A DNA stretch of 64,000 bases, from assembly GCA_022478985.1 (NCBI GenBank), contig JAKSZP010014451.1:186001-250000 (forward strand), written 5' to 3'. The number at the start of each line of letters is the position of its first letter. The first letter of the stretch is position 1. A program made the position numbers and the translations under genes. Of this stretch, positions 42,641 to 53,560 are shown one piece after another. The DNA comes from Massospora cicadina. Its lineage: Eukaryota > Entomophthoromycota > Entomophthoromycetes > Entomophthorales > Entomophthoraceae. The notes beneath the pieces were generated by a model. It searched no databases, was not told where the DNA came from, and saw only the letters and a list, made by a program, of their open reading frames with translations.

Positions 42641-43190
42641 TCTACAAAGTTTATGATTGCAAGCGCAGCAAGGCCCTGAGTATAAGCCAAGAGACTTGGC
42701 CATAGTCAACGCTAAGAATCTACATTTGAAGCAACCATGTTATAAGTTAGGCCCCAAGCGTGATGAACCCTTTAAGATTATAAATAAGGTTGTCCCATCA
42801 GCTTGTCAAGTTGCCTTTATCCCCTTCCATCAAAGTGTTTAGCACCCTCCATAAATGCCTCCTGACTCCATATAACGGTCCTATGCCTTTCCACCCTGAG
42901 CCAGTACAAGTAGATGATGAGTCCCAATATGAAAAGTTACCTTCCTCATCTCCCATTTATCTCGACGTCATCTCCAGCATTTGGTGTCCTAGAAACTATG
43001 ATGAAACTATTAACAGCTGTGTGTCTCATAGTGACTTCTAAAAAACGCCCAGTAGCTGAAAAGTAACTTCCATGAAAGTTTCTTTGACGCCATAGGACCT
43101 TCTTCCTAAGCCTCCTTAGCCGCTATGAGATTCCCATCCCCACAAAAACTTTGCCTTACCAATGTCCCTTCAGGAGTAGAGGAACCCCAT
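42641..43190 (+). pseudogene. Element E integrase C-terminus and chromodomain
   Basis: Blocks LKQPCYKLGPKRDEPFKIIN (42727-42785), HKCLLTPYNGPMPFHPE (42850-42900) and DDESQYE...VISSIWCPRNYDETINSCV (42916-43020). The last has the layout of a chromodomain, which in chromoviruses guides integration to marked chromatin. The tail continues in another frame to about 43190. The fragment at 35123-35800 is the same family. Confidence 0.7.
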
Positions 43191-43204
43191 CCAAGAGCAG
43201 AGGG
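43191..43204 (+). promoter_or_regulatory. Element E polypurine tract
   Basis: CCAAGAGCAGAGGG ends at the start of the 3' LTR (TGACAAC, 43205). Confidence 0.65.
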
Positions 43205-44272
43205 TGACAACAAAGCGTGAAATTTTGACTAGGGTAGACTGACCTTCATTCTTAAGCGTCTGAAGTCACTGAGAATAAGGATGAAACCTTTGAGAAACAC
43301 TAATGATATCTATAAGGGTATTGAGCAAAGTGGATCTTTCTTTACCAGTCAGGCCTGAAGCTAATGATGCAAAAACATCTTTAAATTTTAGGAGGTAGTT
43401 TAAATTCTGGTAGATCACTAGATAGAAGGTAAATGAATTTGTCTGAGCTAAAAAATTTTTACGTCAAGAAACTTTTCAGCTCAGATTTGGCTTTTGATTA
43501 TCATAAAATTCTTGCAAATCTCCTATATAGTAGTATAACTGAAGATTGTCTTTAAATTTTTAAAATATTTAGCTAAATTCAATAAAATTCAGAGCTTTAT
43601 CTGCCTATGCCTTCCCTTTTTTAAAACTTCTATAAAAAATTTGGGTAAAACCTAATCACATTAGACAGACTTTGTTTGAGGTATTGTCTAACCCTACTGT
43701 TGAGCGCAAAGCTGGCACCTAGGCTATGTCCACATCTGCCAAGTCTGCAGCTTACTATTTTACCGATATTCGCCTTAGTCCTTACCCAAACTTACTCAGC
43801 TCTTAAGGACTCCTTCCCTTAATGCTCTGGGCAGTTTGGTGTGTGGTTAAACTTGGAAATTTATAAGAAAACATATTGAAGATAGATTAGGATGTTGCTT
43901 CTTGCTTTTTCCCACTTTCTCTCTTATTGAAGCCTTTACCTAGAGCTTTACCCTCAGCAACCTCTTTTTTTAGCACTAGCGGTGCCCAACCCAAAAAGGG
44001 GAGCCGCCACGCATCTTTACTTGAAAATGGGCCAAACAAAGGGTTTCTTAGAAAATAAAAACCCTAATATGGCACCTCGTTTAAAAGCATAGGAAGCCAT
44101 ATTAGAAGGGGAGGAAGCTTTGATAAACTTTTGTCCGGCGTCCAGTTTTGCTGGCTTATCCTCAGCAACCTCCTGCGCTCCACTTTCCTTAGTAAAGTTA
44201 CCCCTTTACAGAGGACCACTTTTATCAGGCTAACCTGCAAGCTACTTCCACAAAAAGTGTGGCCAACTGTAA
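43205..44272 (+). repeat. Element E 3' LTR, with a LINE-like insert
   Basis: Aligns in order with 36912-37928. It starts TGACAACAAAGCG and ends AACTGTAA. It carries a 195-bp insert (43965-44159) and lacks about 130 bp present near the end of the left copy. Confidence 0.72.
43965..44159 (-). mobile_element. 5'-truncated LINE/SINE fragment
   Basis: Flanked by a perfect 13-bp duplication CCTCAGCAACCTC (43952-43964 and 44160-44172). On the minus strand it ends in AGTGCTAAAAAAAG, a short poly-A end. The last 60 bp (GGCGGCTCCCCTTTTTGGGT...) are GC-richer than the LTR. No ORF is present. Confidence 0.8.
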
Positions 44273-44495
44273 CTTTTTAGCTGATGGTGCAAGCTAAATT
44301 AAGTAATAAGGGAATCGAGAATTTAGACTCACTTATAAATAAAACTTATGCTTGTAATTCTGAAGTAGATACTCTGAGAATTTAAAAAAGAAAAATAACT
44401 CCAGAACGCTCACTGCTCTAATGTCTTCTGGATATAAGAATATTCATAATAGGAGTTCTCCTGATTGTAGTTGTGGTTCAGAATTGGCTTAGATC
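44273..44495 (-). other. Start of a further G-family internal region
   Basis: Lies beyond the 3' LTR of G and, in minus orientation, should be the leader and gag start of another copy. A coiled-coil-like piece (LRVSTSELQA...) is possible. E cuts it off. Confidence 0.4.
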
Positions 44496-44913
44496 TGTAA
44501 AACCAGTGGAGAGGTCAATAGATATGAAAAGATGGGGCTTACAGATTACATATTTTTTAAAAGATGTTAAGATCTAAAAGTGTATGAGAACATGGTGACA
44601 AGGGTACTTCCATGGCCCCATATGATCAGGATCTCTTACTTCCTTCCATATTGGGTGCCAGGTTAATGTCCTCATTATTCTGCATCATCCTCATTACTTC
44701 AATGGTGAAATCCGCTTATTCTGAGGTCCGGAAACCAGAGGTGCAATTACATAAGGAATTTCTATCAATTCATGGGTACATGATGTTTCCTGATTAAAAT
44801 TCTCATTGATGCCTTCAAGGATGGGTTTTGTTTGTGAGGGCTCGAGAGTTGACTTATTGATGCTTTATTTGGGAGCAGAGATCTCAAATTGCTTGTAATC
44901 TTGAATCATGACA
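44496..44913 (-). repeat. Element G 3' LTR (418 bp)
   Basis: Plus edges TGTAAAACCAGTGGAGAGG and TTGAATCATGACA. It parallels 55621-56042 (shared ACTTCCTTCCA, CATCATCCTNATNACTT, GATGNTTCCTGAT). The minus-strand purine tract GGATCTTCAAGGGGCGT precedes it. The plus frame 44612-44797 is within the LTR. Confidence 0.72.
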
Positions 44914-45597
44914 ACGCCCCTTGAAGATCCTTTCAGAGGGGTTATAGGGCCATAGGACTCAGCCATATACTAAGTTTACTACTACCCCTGACTGATTTCA
45001 GCGATGAAGTATTCAGGGTTCACCTTTATGAATGATCTTGTAGGATATGGATTAAAGAACATTAAGCTTACTCTGCTAACCTCCATGTCAAAGGTGATAA
45101 AAGAGAACTAGGTTACCTAATTAAAAATGGTAAGGAGGGTCAGCTGACATTAAATTGGAATGTTTTCCTTTTTTATGGCGGTGACTATTCCATGAGTGGT
45201 TAAGGCTTGAAGCTGGATAATCTCATCAGCTAAGGCCCTCATGATCAAATCAGAGTTCTCAGGCATGTTTCAAATAGGGAATGAACACTCTATGGTAGTT
45301 GAGGGGTATGACAATAGAGAGATTCAAAGGGGAACATCTTGATTATTTAATGTAGCTTATTCAGTAAGAGAGAAAAGTGATGTGAAGTTAGTAGTTCCAG
45401 CGCGTAGGTAAGAGACAACCATCTTCCACAAAATAGAAATGAGTGTTCCATTAGCACGTTCCAAAACACTATTAATTGAGGTATACTAGGGGGTGGTAAA
45501 ACTTTGGTTATCTCCAAGAAGCGTAGTAAGTTTTTTTGCTATTGTGAGGTGAAATTTAGCCCATTGTCTATAAGTAGAGTCTACAAGCATCCATAAC
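44914..45597 (-). pseudogene. Element G integrase, C-terminal part
   Basis: Collinear with H 56043-56705. Minus frames include the region around the second Asp (next to 45560), a core end near 45300-45370 and the C-terminal block near 44990-45060 equivalent to GPYKVIHKVNLKYFIVDV of H. F interrupts it at 45598-45602. Confidence 0.7.
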
Positions 45598-45602
45598 AAG
45601 TG

Positions 45603-46496
45603 TGTCATGGCTTGAGGATGACATGATTATGGGGACCAATATCAAGGATAAAGCTGCACGTCATGAGGCCAAAAAGTGAAATTGGCAGGCATCCAGGATT
45701 TCAAACATACATTGGACCAACGCTGGTTTAAGACGATTTATGCCCAGGTTGGTCCTGAGGATGTGATAGATGTTTGGCCCTGCATTACAGCAGGTGTGTT
45801 AAAATGAACCAGCTATGTGATAAAAATGACGGTTTGCTTCAGTTTCTCTGTAAACGGGGTCTCAAAACCCGTTCAGTTTTTGAAATTTCCAGCTTGGGTC
45901 AGCCTCTCCTACAATCAATAACCTGAGTTTTGTCAATTACCAGTTATAGTAAACTGCCAATGGAGCATGCACTTATTAGTGCACTTCAACTTAGCCTCTT
46001 CCTTTGATAAATATGCCCCCAAATTTCCTTAAAGTTGTTTACGTGGGACCAATCTATCCCATTGGTCAACTTCACCCATAATAAAACCCTTCATTAGTTT
46101 ACATTTTGCTTTATGTTAACTTGGGCAAATCTGTGTATGGAACTCTTTGAGAAGGTCTTGTGCAACGTTAGCCATTGGATTTGAACAAATATAACTCTCT
46201 CCTCTGGTGCATTGTTGTTCCGCCCTGGTCCCCTTCAGACCGGGTCACCTTTGCACACACGCCCAGAGACTCGTTTGGGTATGGACCCCTACTTGGGGTC
46301 CACATTAGCTTTTTTGTTTGTCCAGTTTCTCTTTGTTTATATCAAATTAACCATCCTCACATTAAGTCACTTCAGCTACAGCACCCTCTTCAGAGCTCTA
46401 CTTACCTTATTGCTGAAGACTAGTTCCTTGGAATGGGGGCTGTGCACCAAGCACCACCCCGCTGGGAACAGAAGAGTTATAGACACTCTCCTTACA
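45603..46496 (+). repeat. Element F 5' LTR (894 bp)
   Basis: Starts TGTCATGGCTTGAGGATGAC, ends CTCTCCTTACA (TGACA in the other copy). AAATATAACTCTCTCCTCTG (near 46188) is a TATA-like plus pyrimidine-rich stretch kept in both copies (near 51324) and may be the promoter. Open frames 46175-46508 are LTR sequence. Confidence 0.9.
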
Positions 46497-47460
46497 TTAG
46501 TTGACTAACCACTTTACTTACTGTGCACAAACTTTTCCATGTGAGACTTTCACAAAGTGTAAATGGGGTGCACCAGTTGTTGATCCTGGCTGCAGTGGGC
46601 TCACAATTGCTTTATCTTTTTTTCTGAAATTTAGAGCATTCTGGAGTTATTATTGCTACCTCTGTCTGGAAAGTAATCACCCTTTTTACTATACCCAGTG
46701 GATTTGGAAGCTTTGCAATCCAAGAGTTGAAACCCTGACTTTCCACCAGAATTAGAAAGTTGATACAATAAAATTGTTTTTTTTTCTTGTAACGGCGTTT
46801 GGGAAGTGCAGGCGGGATTATTAATGAAGGGCTTGTTGGTGAGGGCCCTGGATAACGGTTCACAACCCACCGCAGAAATGGGTATAGTGTCATTTTTGGC
46901 CCAATACGCGTTTTATAACGACGTTTCCTTAAATACACCTAAGCCATATATATTATCTATTGGCTCAGATATGGAACCCATTTCAGTGTACCATTACACT
47001 CCAGATAACCCACGCTTGACCACAACCATGATTTACAGAACACAGGAGGTGGAAAAGGATTTACTACTTAGATACATAAATGTTTAGCAGTTGCTGAAGA
47101 TATGGTGGGATATGTGACTTAAGTAGTAAGAGTGGCCAACTAACCCTCTCCATTCTATGATGCAGAAACGTACCCTGGAGGCATAATAAAGCCTTAAGAG
47201 GATTTCTTTTGGTGAAGTTTAGCGTTGTCTACTATAAATAAAGAGCATTCGGGATATTTTATACTGCTACCCTTTTATCCCCTTCAGGAAAAATCAGCGC
47301 TACTATTTTGGTGTTACTGGAGCCTCTAAAAATTTTAATGACCAGGACCAAACTGACTACCTTGAACTTAATTACTTGCCAGGTGGTATGGTTAGGGGAG
47401 GGTCTTCTCAAGGTATTCTCACCCTGAAGGTTCTAGGGTTAGTAAATTATCTTGTGGGCA
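46497..47460 (+). pseudogene. Element F leader and gag region, unrecognised
   Basis: Follows the 5' LTR. The primer site is unclear (TTAGTTGACTAACCAC at 46497 is a weak relative of the R/B/C site). An open frame at 46806-47087 (93 codons, MQAGLLMKGLLVRALDNGS) has no capsid or zinc-knuckle motif. Another (46501-46755) starts at the LTR edge. Either gag was deleted or it is too diverged to see. Confidence 0.45.
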
Positions 47461-47793
47461 AGTTTCTTTTGACGGAGCGTTTTTAAGAAATCAGATACCT
47501 TCTGTACCCTATTATTGTGGGAGTAGAGTGGTGGTGAAAGTTTGACGTCAGGATTAACTTGAAAGACCTTATCTGGTATTTAACATTAAAGAATGGTCAT
47601 ATATTAATTGTTCCATTGTCTAAGCTAATTTTCAGGGCGATCTGCCCCAATGGCCCAATATCCACACTCTTAGTCTCGCTCCATTGTTGAAGTCCTCACT
47701 GGAGGTACCTTTACCTTCCTATTTGGAGGGTCTGAAAGTTTCGTTTGATGTGACTTCAGCCAATGTATTACCTGCTCATTCTGAGTTTAATTT
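47461..47793 (+). pseudogene. Element F protease region
   Basis: Reads PIIVGVEWW...FDVRINLKDLIWYL (about 47505-47590), the same block as E 39470-39530, then HILIVPLSKL. The active-site loop is not identifiable. Confidence 0.65.
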
Positions 47794-48670
47794 GTGAGTT
47801 CAAGCTCAGTTGTTTTGGTTTTTATATCTTTCTCAATTTACACTTTGACTGTATGGGAGGAAGCGGCATTAGATATTTGGGTTAAGGAGCAGTTAGCCAA
47901 AGGAGCAATTTTCAGCGTACTTCACCAGTATGTTCCCAACTTCTCTTTGCGGATAAAGCTGATGGTACTCTACGACTATGCGTAGATTATGGGGGCCTAA
48001 ACAATGCCACTGTACCAGATTTACATCCCATCCCTTTGAGCCAACAGTTTGCATGCTATATATGGGGAAGGAGAAAGTCTTCTCCAAACTGAACTGCTTA
48101 AATATGCTTAGATCTAGATTAAGAAGGGCCTGGAGTGGCTAACAGCATTCCATACCAGAAAAGGGATTTTACAATTTCAGGTTATGCCCTTTGGGCTTAA
48201 GAATTCTAATGCTATCTTTCAACGCCGTATTGATGCGGCTTTGGGGGACCTTCTGGGGTTTGTGCGATTTCCTACATGGATAATATACTGGTGTTTTCCC
48301 CTGATCATGAGTCCCATCATTACACCTTTGGCAAGTTGTGGAGAGGTTAAAGGCAGCTAACTTTACGCTGAAGATCAGCAAATGTGAATTCTTCAAGTCT
48401 AAGGCTACCTTTTTGAGCAACGTCATGTTTGATCAAGGACACATGATAACTCCAGACAAGGAGAAGCCGATTTGTTAGTGGCCACCACAACTTTGGTTAA
48501 CAAATTGAGAAGTTTTTTAGGGACGTGTACATTCCTTAAGATGTTCAAACCAAATCTTTCTGAGGTAGCTGCGCCCCTATATAAGGCAAGTGGAGTTAAA
48601 GTGCTCAAATGGTCTCCTGTTTTGGAAGATGCTTTCCAAGTAGTAAATTGAACCCTGTTGTCCACGTCAG
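47794..48670 (+). pseudogene. Element F reverse transcriptase
   Basis: Blocks: WEEAALDIWVKEQLAKGAIF (47848-47910), ADGTLRLCVDYGGLNNATVP-like sequence (47950-48015), FHTRKGILQFQVMPFGLKNS (48145-48205), SYMDNILVFSPDHES (48270-48315; YMDD changed to YMDN) and the thumb LRSFLGTCTFLKMFKPNLSE (48505-48565). Frameshifts occur at about 47990, 48270 and 48350. Confidence 0.82.
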
Positions 48671-49200
48671 TCTTTCACCATTTAGATCCTGATAATAAGT
48701 TCATTGTGTCTACTGATACTTTTAATTTCGCCATAGCGATTGCCTTATTACAAGTAGCGAAGATTGAATAGAGCATCCGCTGGGATGTTTTTCCAGAAAG
48801 ATGTCATTGCCAGAGTTAATTTCGCCGTATATTATAAAGAGTTATTAGCAGTATTTGAGGCACTGACTTATTGGAGTCATTACTTGCATGGCTCATCCCA
48901 ACCTTTCCACGTATGTACGGATCACTGTGCCTTGCTGTACTACCGCGCACCTCATATCTTGACCGCATGGCAAACCTGCTGGCATGAGACTCTACCTAAT
49001 TTGTGTTTTCCTATGAGTTTACCAGGGCTAAGGAGAATGGTTTGGAGGATACTTAGAGCCTTAAACCTGCATTAGCTCCTGATCATAAGGAGGTAAAGGT
49101 GCATGATACCCAGTTGATGATTCCACCGGGTAAGATTATGTCTCAACCTCCCTCTTCCTTGGCCCACAGGCCAGTGATTGCTCCTCTGGAAAATGTGGAG
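48671..49200 (+). pseudogene. Element F RNase H
   Basis: PDNKFIVSTDTFNFAIAIAL (48688-48750, first Asp kept), AVYYKELLAVFEALTYWSHY (48825-48880, Glu kept) and PFHVCTDHCALLYY (48902-48945, second Asp kept). Open frame 48764-49075 covers the second half. The linker to integrase (49080-49200) is decayed. Confidence 0.82.
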
Positions 49201-50238
49201 GAATAAAGTATGTTCAAAAAGGTAGTCCTTTCTAAGCCTTTGTCAGCTGAATATAATTTGGACCTTGCCAAGAGTGCATTGAATCAGGAGGACAACATCA
49301 AAGGTTATCACCAAAAGGATGAGATGATGTGGTTTCCGGGGTGCATATGGGTTCTGGATGGACCACTTTGCCTGAAAATCATCCAGGACCATCATGAAGG
49401 AATCACCGTTGGTCATCCTGGGAAGGCGAAAGCTCTGGAGCATATTCACCGCACTTATAATTGGAAGGGGCTACCCGCTCAGGTGGGCAGGTATTGTAAG
49501 GAGTGCCAGATATGAAACTAAATGAAAACAAATCGCTAGCCTCTAGAGGGGTTGTTGGTATCAGTTAAAAAAGCTGAAGGGCTTTGGACTTCTCTATTGG
49601 GTATCTTCATTGTGAATTTCTTGTATCTGATGGCTATGATGCCATCATGATAGTGATGGACCGGTTTACAAAGTTTGCCCACTTTATTCCTTACAGAACC
49701 ATATTAACTGCGGCTGATATGGCTAGGCTCTTAGTCACCCATGTGTTTGCTCTTCATGGGGTACCCTCAAGAAGTTATTAGCGATAGTGGACCCCAGTCC
49801 ACCTCTGTCTTTTGGGAAGAATTGTGTAAGTCTCTTCAAATTCGCCCCTGCCATTCAACTGCCTATCACCTCCAATCAGATGGGAAAACTGAACGAGTGA
49901 AGCAGTGCTTGGAACAGTTTCTTGGGTTTTACACTGCCGCAGATCATTCATATTGGGTTTATCACCTTCCTATAGCCCAGTTTAGCTACAAAAACACTTT
50001 CCATGCGTCTATTGGTTATTTACCATTATTTGCCAACAATGGGTTTTCCCGCCTTCAATATAGATCTAATTGTGGATCAAGGGTTAAAGCGGTGCTGAAC
50101 TTTTATAAGACTATCAAGGAATTATACCAGGGGGTCTCCACAAGTTTGGAGGCGGCAATGCAAGTTTATAAAGATAAAGCCAATGGAAAAAGACAGGTGG
50201 GTCCCGCATACAAAAGAAGGGGATCTAATGATACTTGA
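49201..50238 (+). pseudogene. Element F integrase
   Basis: HHCC domain HHEGITVGHPGKAKALEHIH...CKEC in the open frame 49210-49515. The core has IMIVMDRFTKFAHFIPYRT (Asp 1, 49650), EVISDSGPQSTSVFWEEL (Asp 2, 49770) and AYHLQSDGKTERVKQCLEQF (Glu, 49860-49920). The open frame 49741-50238 carries the second half. One frameshift near 49760 and a TGA at 49513 break it. The catalytic triad is intact. Confidence 0.88.
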
Positions 50239-50720
50239 TGCTTAAAACCCTATAAATCAACCATGTAAAAAGCTGGGACCAAAGAGTATTGGCCCTTTCC
50301 GCGTTGTCAGAAAGGTGGTCCACGCTTCATACCAGTTGGATCTTTACTCTTTGTTTTGAATCTTTTAAGGCTTTCATGAACGCAAGTTGATGTTGTTTTG
50401 GGCCCTCCACCATAGAGACTCCAAAGGCTTATCTTTTAGATGGGGCGCCAGAGTGGGAAGTGGAGGAGATAGTAGCCTCCTTCTTAGTAAAAGTGCTTGA
50501 GTACCTGGTATCCTGGAAGGGATTTGATGCAGCGGAAAACAGATGGGTACCAGTTCACGACTGCGTAGTTTCCCAAAACTTGATTGATGTTTTCTACAAG
50601 CGTTTTCCCTGCCGCTGGTCTCAGTAAAAGCAACCGTTGCCGCAATGAAGTTGGCCCCAGACCACAGGAACTTTTCCCTGGCGCAAGACCATGGAGAGGG
50701 GGCGGAGCCCCAAAAAGTAC
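50239..50720 (+). pseudogene. Element F integrase tail and chromodomain
   Basis: GPKSIGPFRVVRKVVHASYQ (about 50278-50335) is the GPF/Y module. EWEVEEIVASFLVKVLEYLV, then SWKGFDAAENRWVPVHDC (50450-50560), form a chromodomain with the aromatic/WKG/EN-W pattern, followed by LIDVFYKRFPCR (50580-50615). Minus-strand frames here (50374-50838) are shadows. It ends at the purine tract. Confidence 0.82.
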
Positions 50721-50730
50721 AAGAGGGCAA
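50721..50730 (+). promoter_or_regulatory. Element F polypurine tract
   Basis: AAGAGGGCAA directly precedes the 3' LTR. The R tract (GGAGGGCAA) is similar. Confidence 0.75.
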
Positions 50731-51631
50731 TGCCATGGATTGAGGATGACATTTATTATAGGGACCAATAGCAAGTATAAAGCTGCCTGTCATGAGGCCA
50801 AAAAGGTGAAGTTGATAGGATTCCCTGACCTTAAACATACCTTAGACCAACGCTGGGTTAAGGCGAGTTATGCCCAGGTTGGTCATGGGGATTTGAGAGA
50901 TGTTTGGCCCTGAATTACAGATGGTGTATTAAAATGAACCAGCTATGCAATGTAAAAACAACGGTTTGTTTCAGCTTCTCAGTGAATGGGGTCTCAAAAA
51001 CCGTTTTGTTTTGAAATTTTCAGTTTAGGTTGGCCTTATCTATTATCATTAACCTGAGTTTGGTCAATTACCAGTTATAGTACACTGCTTAATGGAAGCG
51101 TTCAATTATTGGTGCACCTCATCTTAGCGTCACTTCCATTGATCAATTATTTCACCAAATTTCCTTAAAGTTGTTTACGCGGGACCAATCTATCCCATTG
51201 GTCAACTTCACCCAAAATAAAACCCTTCATTAGTTTACATTTTGCTTTATGTAAACTTGGGCAAACCTGTGTGCGGACCTCTTTGAGGAGGTCTTGTGCA
51301 ACGTTAGCCGTTGGATTTGCACAAATATAACTCTCTCCTCTGGTGCATTGTTGTACCGCCCTGGTCCCCTCCAGACCGGGTCACCTTTGCACTCATGTAC
51401 AGAGTTATTTTGGGTATGGGCTTCTATTTTGGGTCCACCATAGCTTTGTTGTTTGTCCAGTTTCTCTTTGTTTATATCAAGTTAACAACCCTCGCATTAA
51501 GTCACTTCAGCTCCAGCACCCTCTGCAGGGCTCTACTTACCTTATCACTGATGACTAGTCCCCTGAAGTTGGTGCTGTGCACCGTGCATCATCCCACTGG
51601 GAACAGGAGAGTTATAGACACTCTACTGACA
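50731..51631 (+). repeat. Element F 3' LTR (901 bp)
   Basis: Starts TGCCATGGATTGAGGATGAC (TG kept, T-to-C at the third base against the left copy), ends CTCTACTGACA. It is followed by AAGTG. Confidence 0.9.
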
Positions 51632-52140
51632 AAGTGAAAATAAATCGAATAAAAATAAGGCTGTGGCTTTTGTGGTAGCAGCAGGAACGGAAATTGCTTA
51701 ATTCATTTAACAAATGATCCACAACTATTATGATATTGATGGCCGTGTACAGTGGTTGGCAAAGAGCTTATAACATCAGTGATGATGACATTAAAGGGCT
51801 TGATGGATCCATGACTGAACGTTGGTACTGAGGACTAGTCTAATTTTGGGATTGACAAGTCATACAGTCCTCTAGATCTTCCTGGATGGTCTCAACAATC
51901 TAATCTCAGTAGCATCGCTTCTTTAGCCTTTTGGAAATTTTCTTTAATGCCCATGGTTACAGACATGTGTTCTCAAAAATAATATCAGTTCAGGAGGAAA
52001 TGTAGAAATTAGGGAACCATTTCTTGTTGATTTTCTTATTCAGCATTTCCTCTTTGATTGGACTGTTTCAAGTCATCTTTCATAGCCAGTTTAGATCTCA
52101 GAAGTTTCCCACTTCTATAAATCAGGATGTCCAGTTAAAT
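51632..52140 (-). pseudogene. Element G integrase, N-terminal part
   Basis: Continues the G integrase after F. IIIVVDHLLNELSNF (first Asp, near 51710-51750) and a zinc-finger piece with ETIQEDLEDCMTCQSQN (51840-51890). It is collinear with H 56706-57200. Confidence 0.7.
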
Positions 52141-52600
52141 CATACAGTCATTCTTCATTGAGGGTCAATGCAGCCAGTACTATCATCCTCATGAGACCAT
52201 TGGCATTATGATATATTGCTCCTGCGTGATGGACATTAGTAAAGTCGTAATCTACAGCCTTTGTGCCCATCTTGCTACCAGTCGTCCAAGTCCTTCTGCT
52301 GCTGCAGCCATCAGAGTTAGGAATGGTTAGTGATGATAGTGAAATGGATTCCATATAGGTAAAGCCAGAAACGCTTGATTGCCAAAAACCCAGCAAGCAC
52401 TAAAACTCAGGAATGCTTTAATTTTATTCAACCTTGCTTAAAATCTCTTAAGTTAAGCCACTTGGTGATTGACCTAAATCTCATTGTGCTGAGTAAGATG
52501 TCCTAACTTCGACGTCATTGGTTTCAATGAGCATAAAAATGGCTGTATAAAATTAGGATGAACTAAAAAGTTTATTACCAAGAACGGTCCACAATAAATT
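52141..52600 (-). pseudogene. Element G RNase H
   Basis: Minus frames match H: LYGIHFTIITNHS (near 52330-52370, where TDHS has become TNHS) and the IYHNANGLMRM segment (52190-52230). The N-terminal half is at 52400-52600. Confidence 0.65.
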
Positions 52601-53560
52601 AAATGCCTGTCCCTTTTCAGGACGCCACTCAAAAGGTACATTCTTTTAAAGAGAGTATAACAGAAATAACCTAAGTTGGAATATTAAGGGGTGAGATGAT
52701 AATACACCATGCTAAGGAATACTTGAATATAACTAAAGCTCTTTTGCGTGACATCTTCTTAATGGCAGCAACTTTATATGGGATAAACTAAATTTCATGT
52801 TTTGAAGACCTTTTGTCTGAGGAATTACATAACAGATTATAAGAAAGAGCACTTCAAAAACTTGAGTTTTTTGAGGCATTTTTAAGAAGATTAAAAACTT
52901 CCAGAAAGATGTTTCTACATGACCATTGAAAGTTCATGAGAAGACAGTGATAACATTGAGGTATACAAGGACACAGGGTAACTTTAAGTCCCCTAGGTTC
53001 CCATCAATGGCACATTGGAAGGCGGCAGAAGCATTGAAAGGCCCTGGGGCATCCTTGTTGTCTCAAACAACCCTCACTAGCTATGAGCGCTCATTTGAAT
53101 AGATCTTCAGGTGTTAGCTCTATTTGCCAGTACCTTCAAGTGAGATCCACAGGGGAAATAATTTAGAACCAGCAAGAAAAGTGAAGAGTCCTTGATCTGG
53201 GGTAAGGGATAACTGTCCTTTTTGGTGATGGAGTTATGTCTTTAATACTCCATCACTACATTATGACTGCCAACCTTTTTTCAAACTAACAGGAGAGGTG
53301 AGGCCTAAGGGCTACAGTAAGGCACCAATAGTCTAGCTTTTAGTAGCTTCTTGAGCTCAACAGCCACCTGAGCCTCTCCTACCTTACTCTTATGGCAGGG
53401 ATGGGATCAAATGGGTGAGCGTCCCCAGTCTCAGCTTGATGTAAAACGCCATTCATTTTCCCAAAATGTAGGTAGAGGTTTGGAAGAGGTCTGAGTACTA
53501 TTCCAGTAATTTCTTAACTTGTTTTGTCATTTGCTTATGAGCTCTTGCCCTATGGAGGTG
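52601..53560 (-). pseudogene. Element G reverse transcriptase
   Basis: PGPFNASAAFQCAIDGNLGD (near 53000-53060) and LPCVLVYLNVITVFS (near 52945-52990; YLDDI changed to YLNVI), then FNGHVE. The fingers are at 53180-53400. Stops are frequent. Confidence 0.68.

Larger units (their letters stand above)
36912..44272 (+). mobile_element. Element E: chromodomain Ty3/gypsy element
   Basis: LTRs 36912-37928 and 43205-44272 align in order but are strongly diverged, so this is an old copy. The interior, in plus orientation, has remnants of gag, protease, RT, RNase H, integrase and chromodomain. A MITE-like element and a repeated RNase H segment lie inside pol, and a LINE-like fragment lies in the 3' LTR. 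Its target duplication is not clear (AATTT versus CTTTT). Confidence 0.78.
45603..51631 (+). mobile_element. Element F: chromodomain Ty3/gypsy element inside G
   Basis: LTRs 45603-46496 and 50731-51631. A perfect 5-bp duplication AAGTG flanks it (45598-45602; 51632-51636). Removing F rejoins the G integrase, collinear with H. The interior (4.2 kb, plus) has protease, RT, RNase H, integrase and chromodomain, but the space for gag is only about 1 kb. Confidence 0.92.

Noticed and set aside
44612..44797. Third conserved plus-strand ORF in G/H (matches 55730-56066)
   Set aside because: Similarity is explained by both segments being LTR copies of one family; stops interrupt each frame.
46175..46508. 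Open frames of 82-98 codons in the F LTR, also open at 51311-51637
   Set aside because: They are open in both LTR copies only because the copies are similar; the region is LTR with promoter-like sequence and shows no protein motif.
50374..50838. 154-codon minus-strand frame
   Set aside because: Runs antisense through the F chromodomain and LTR edge; the plus strand has the recognisable domain.
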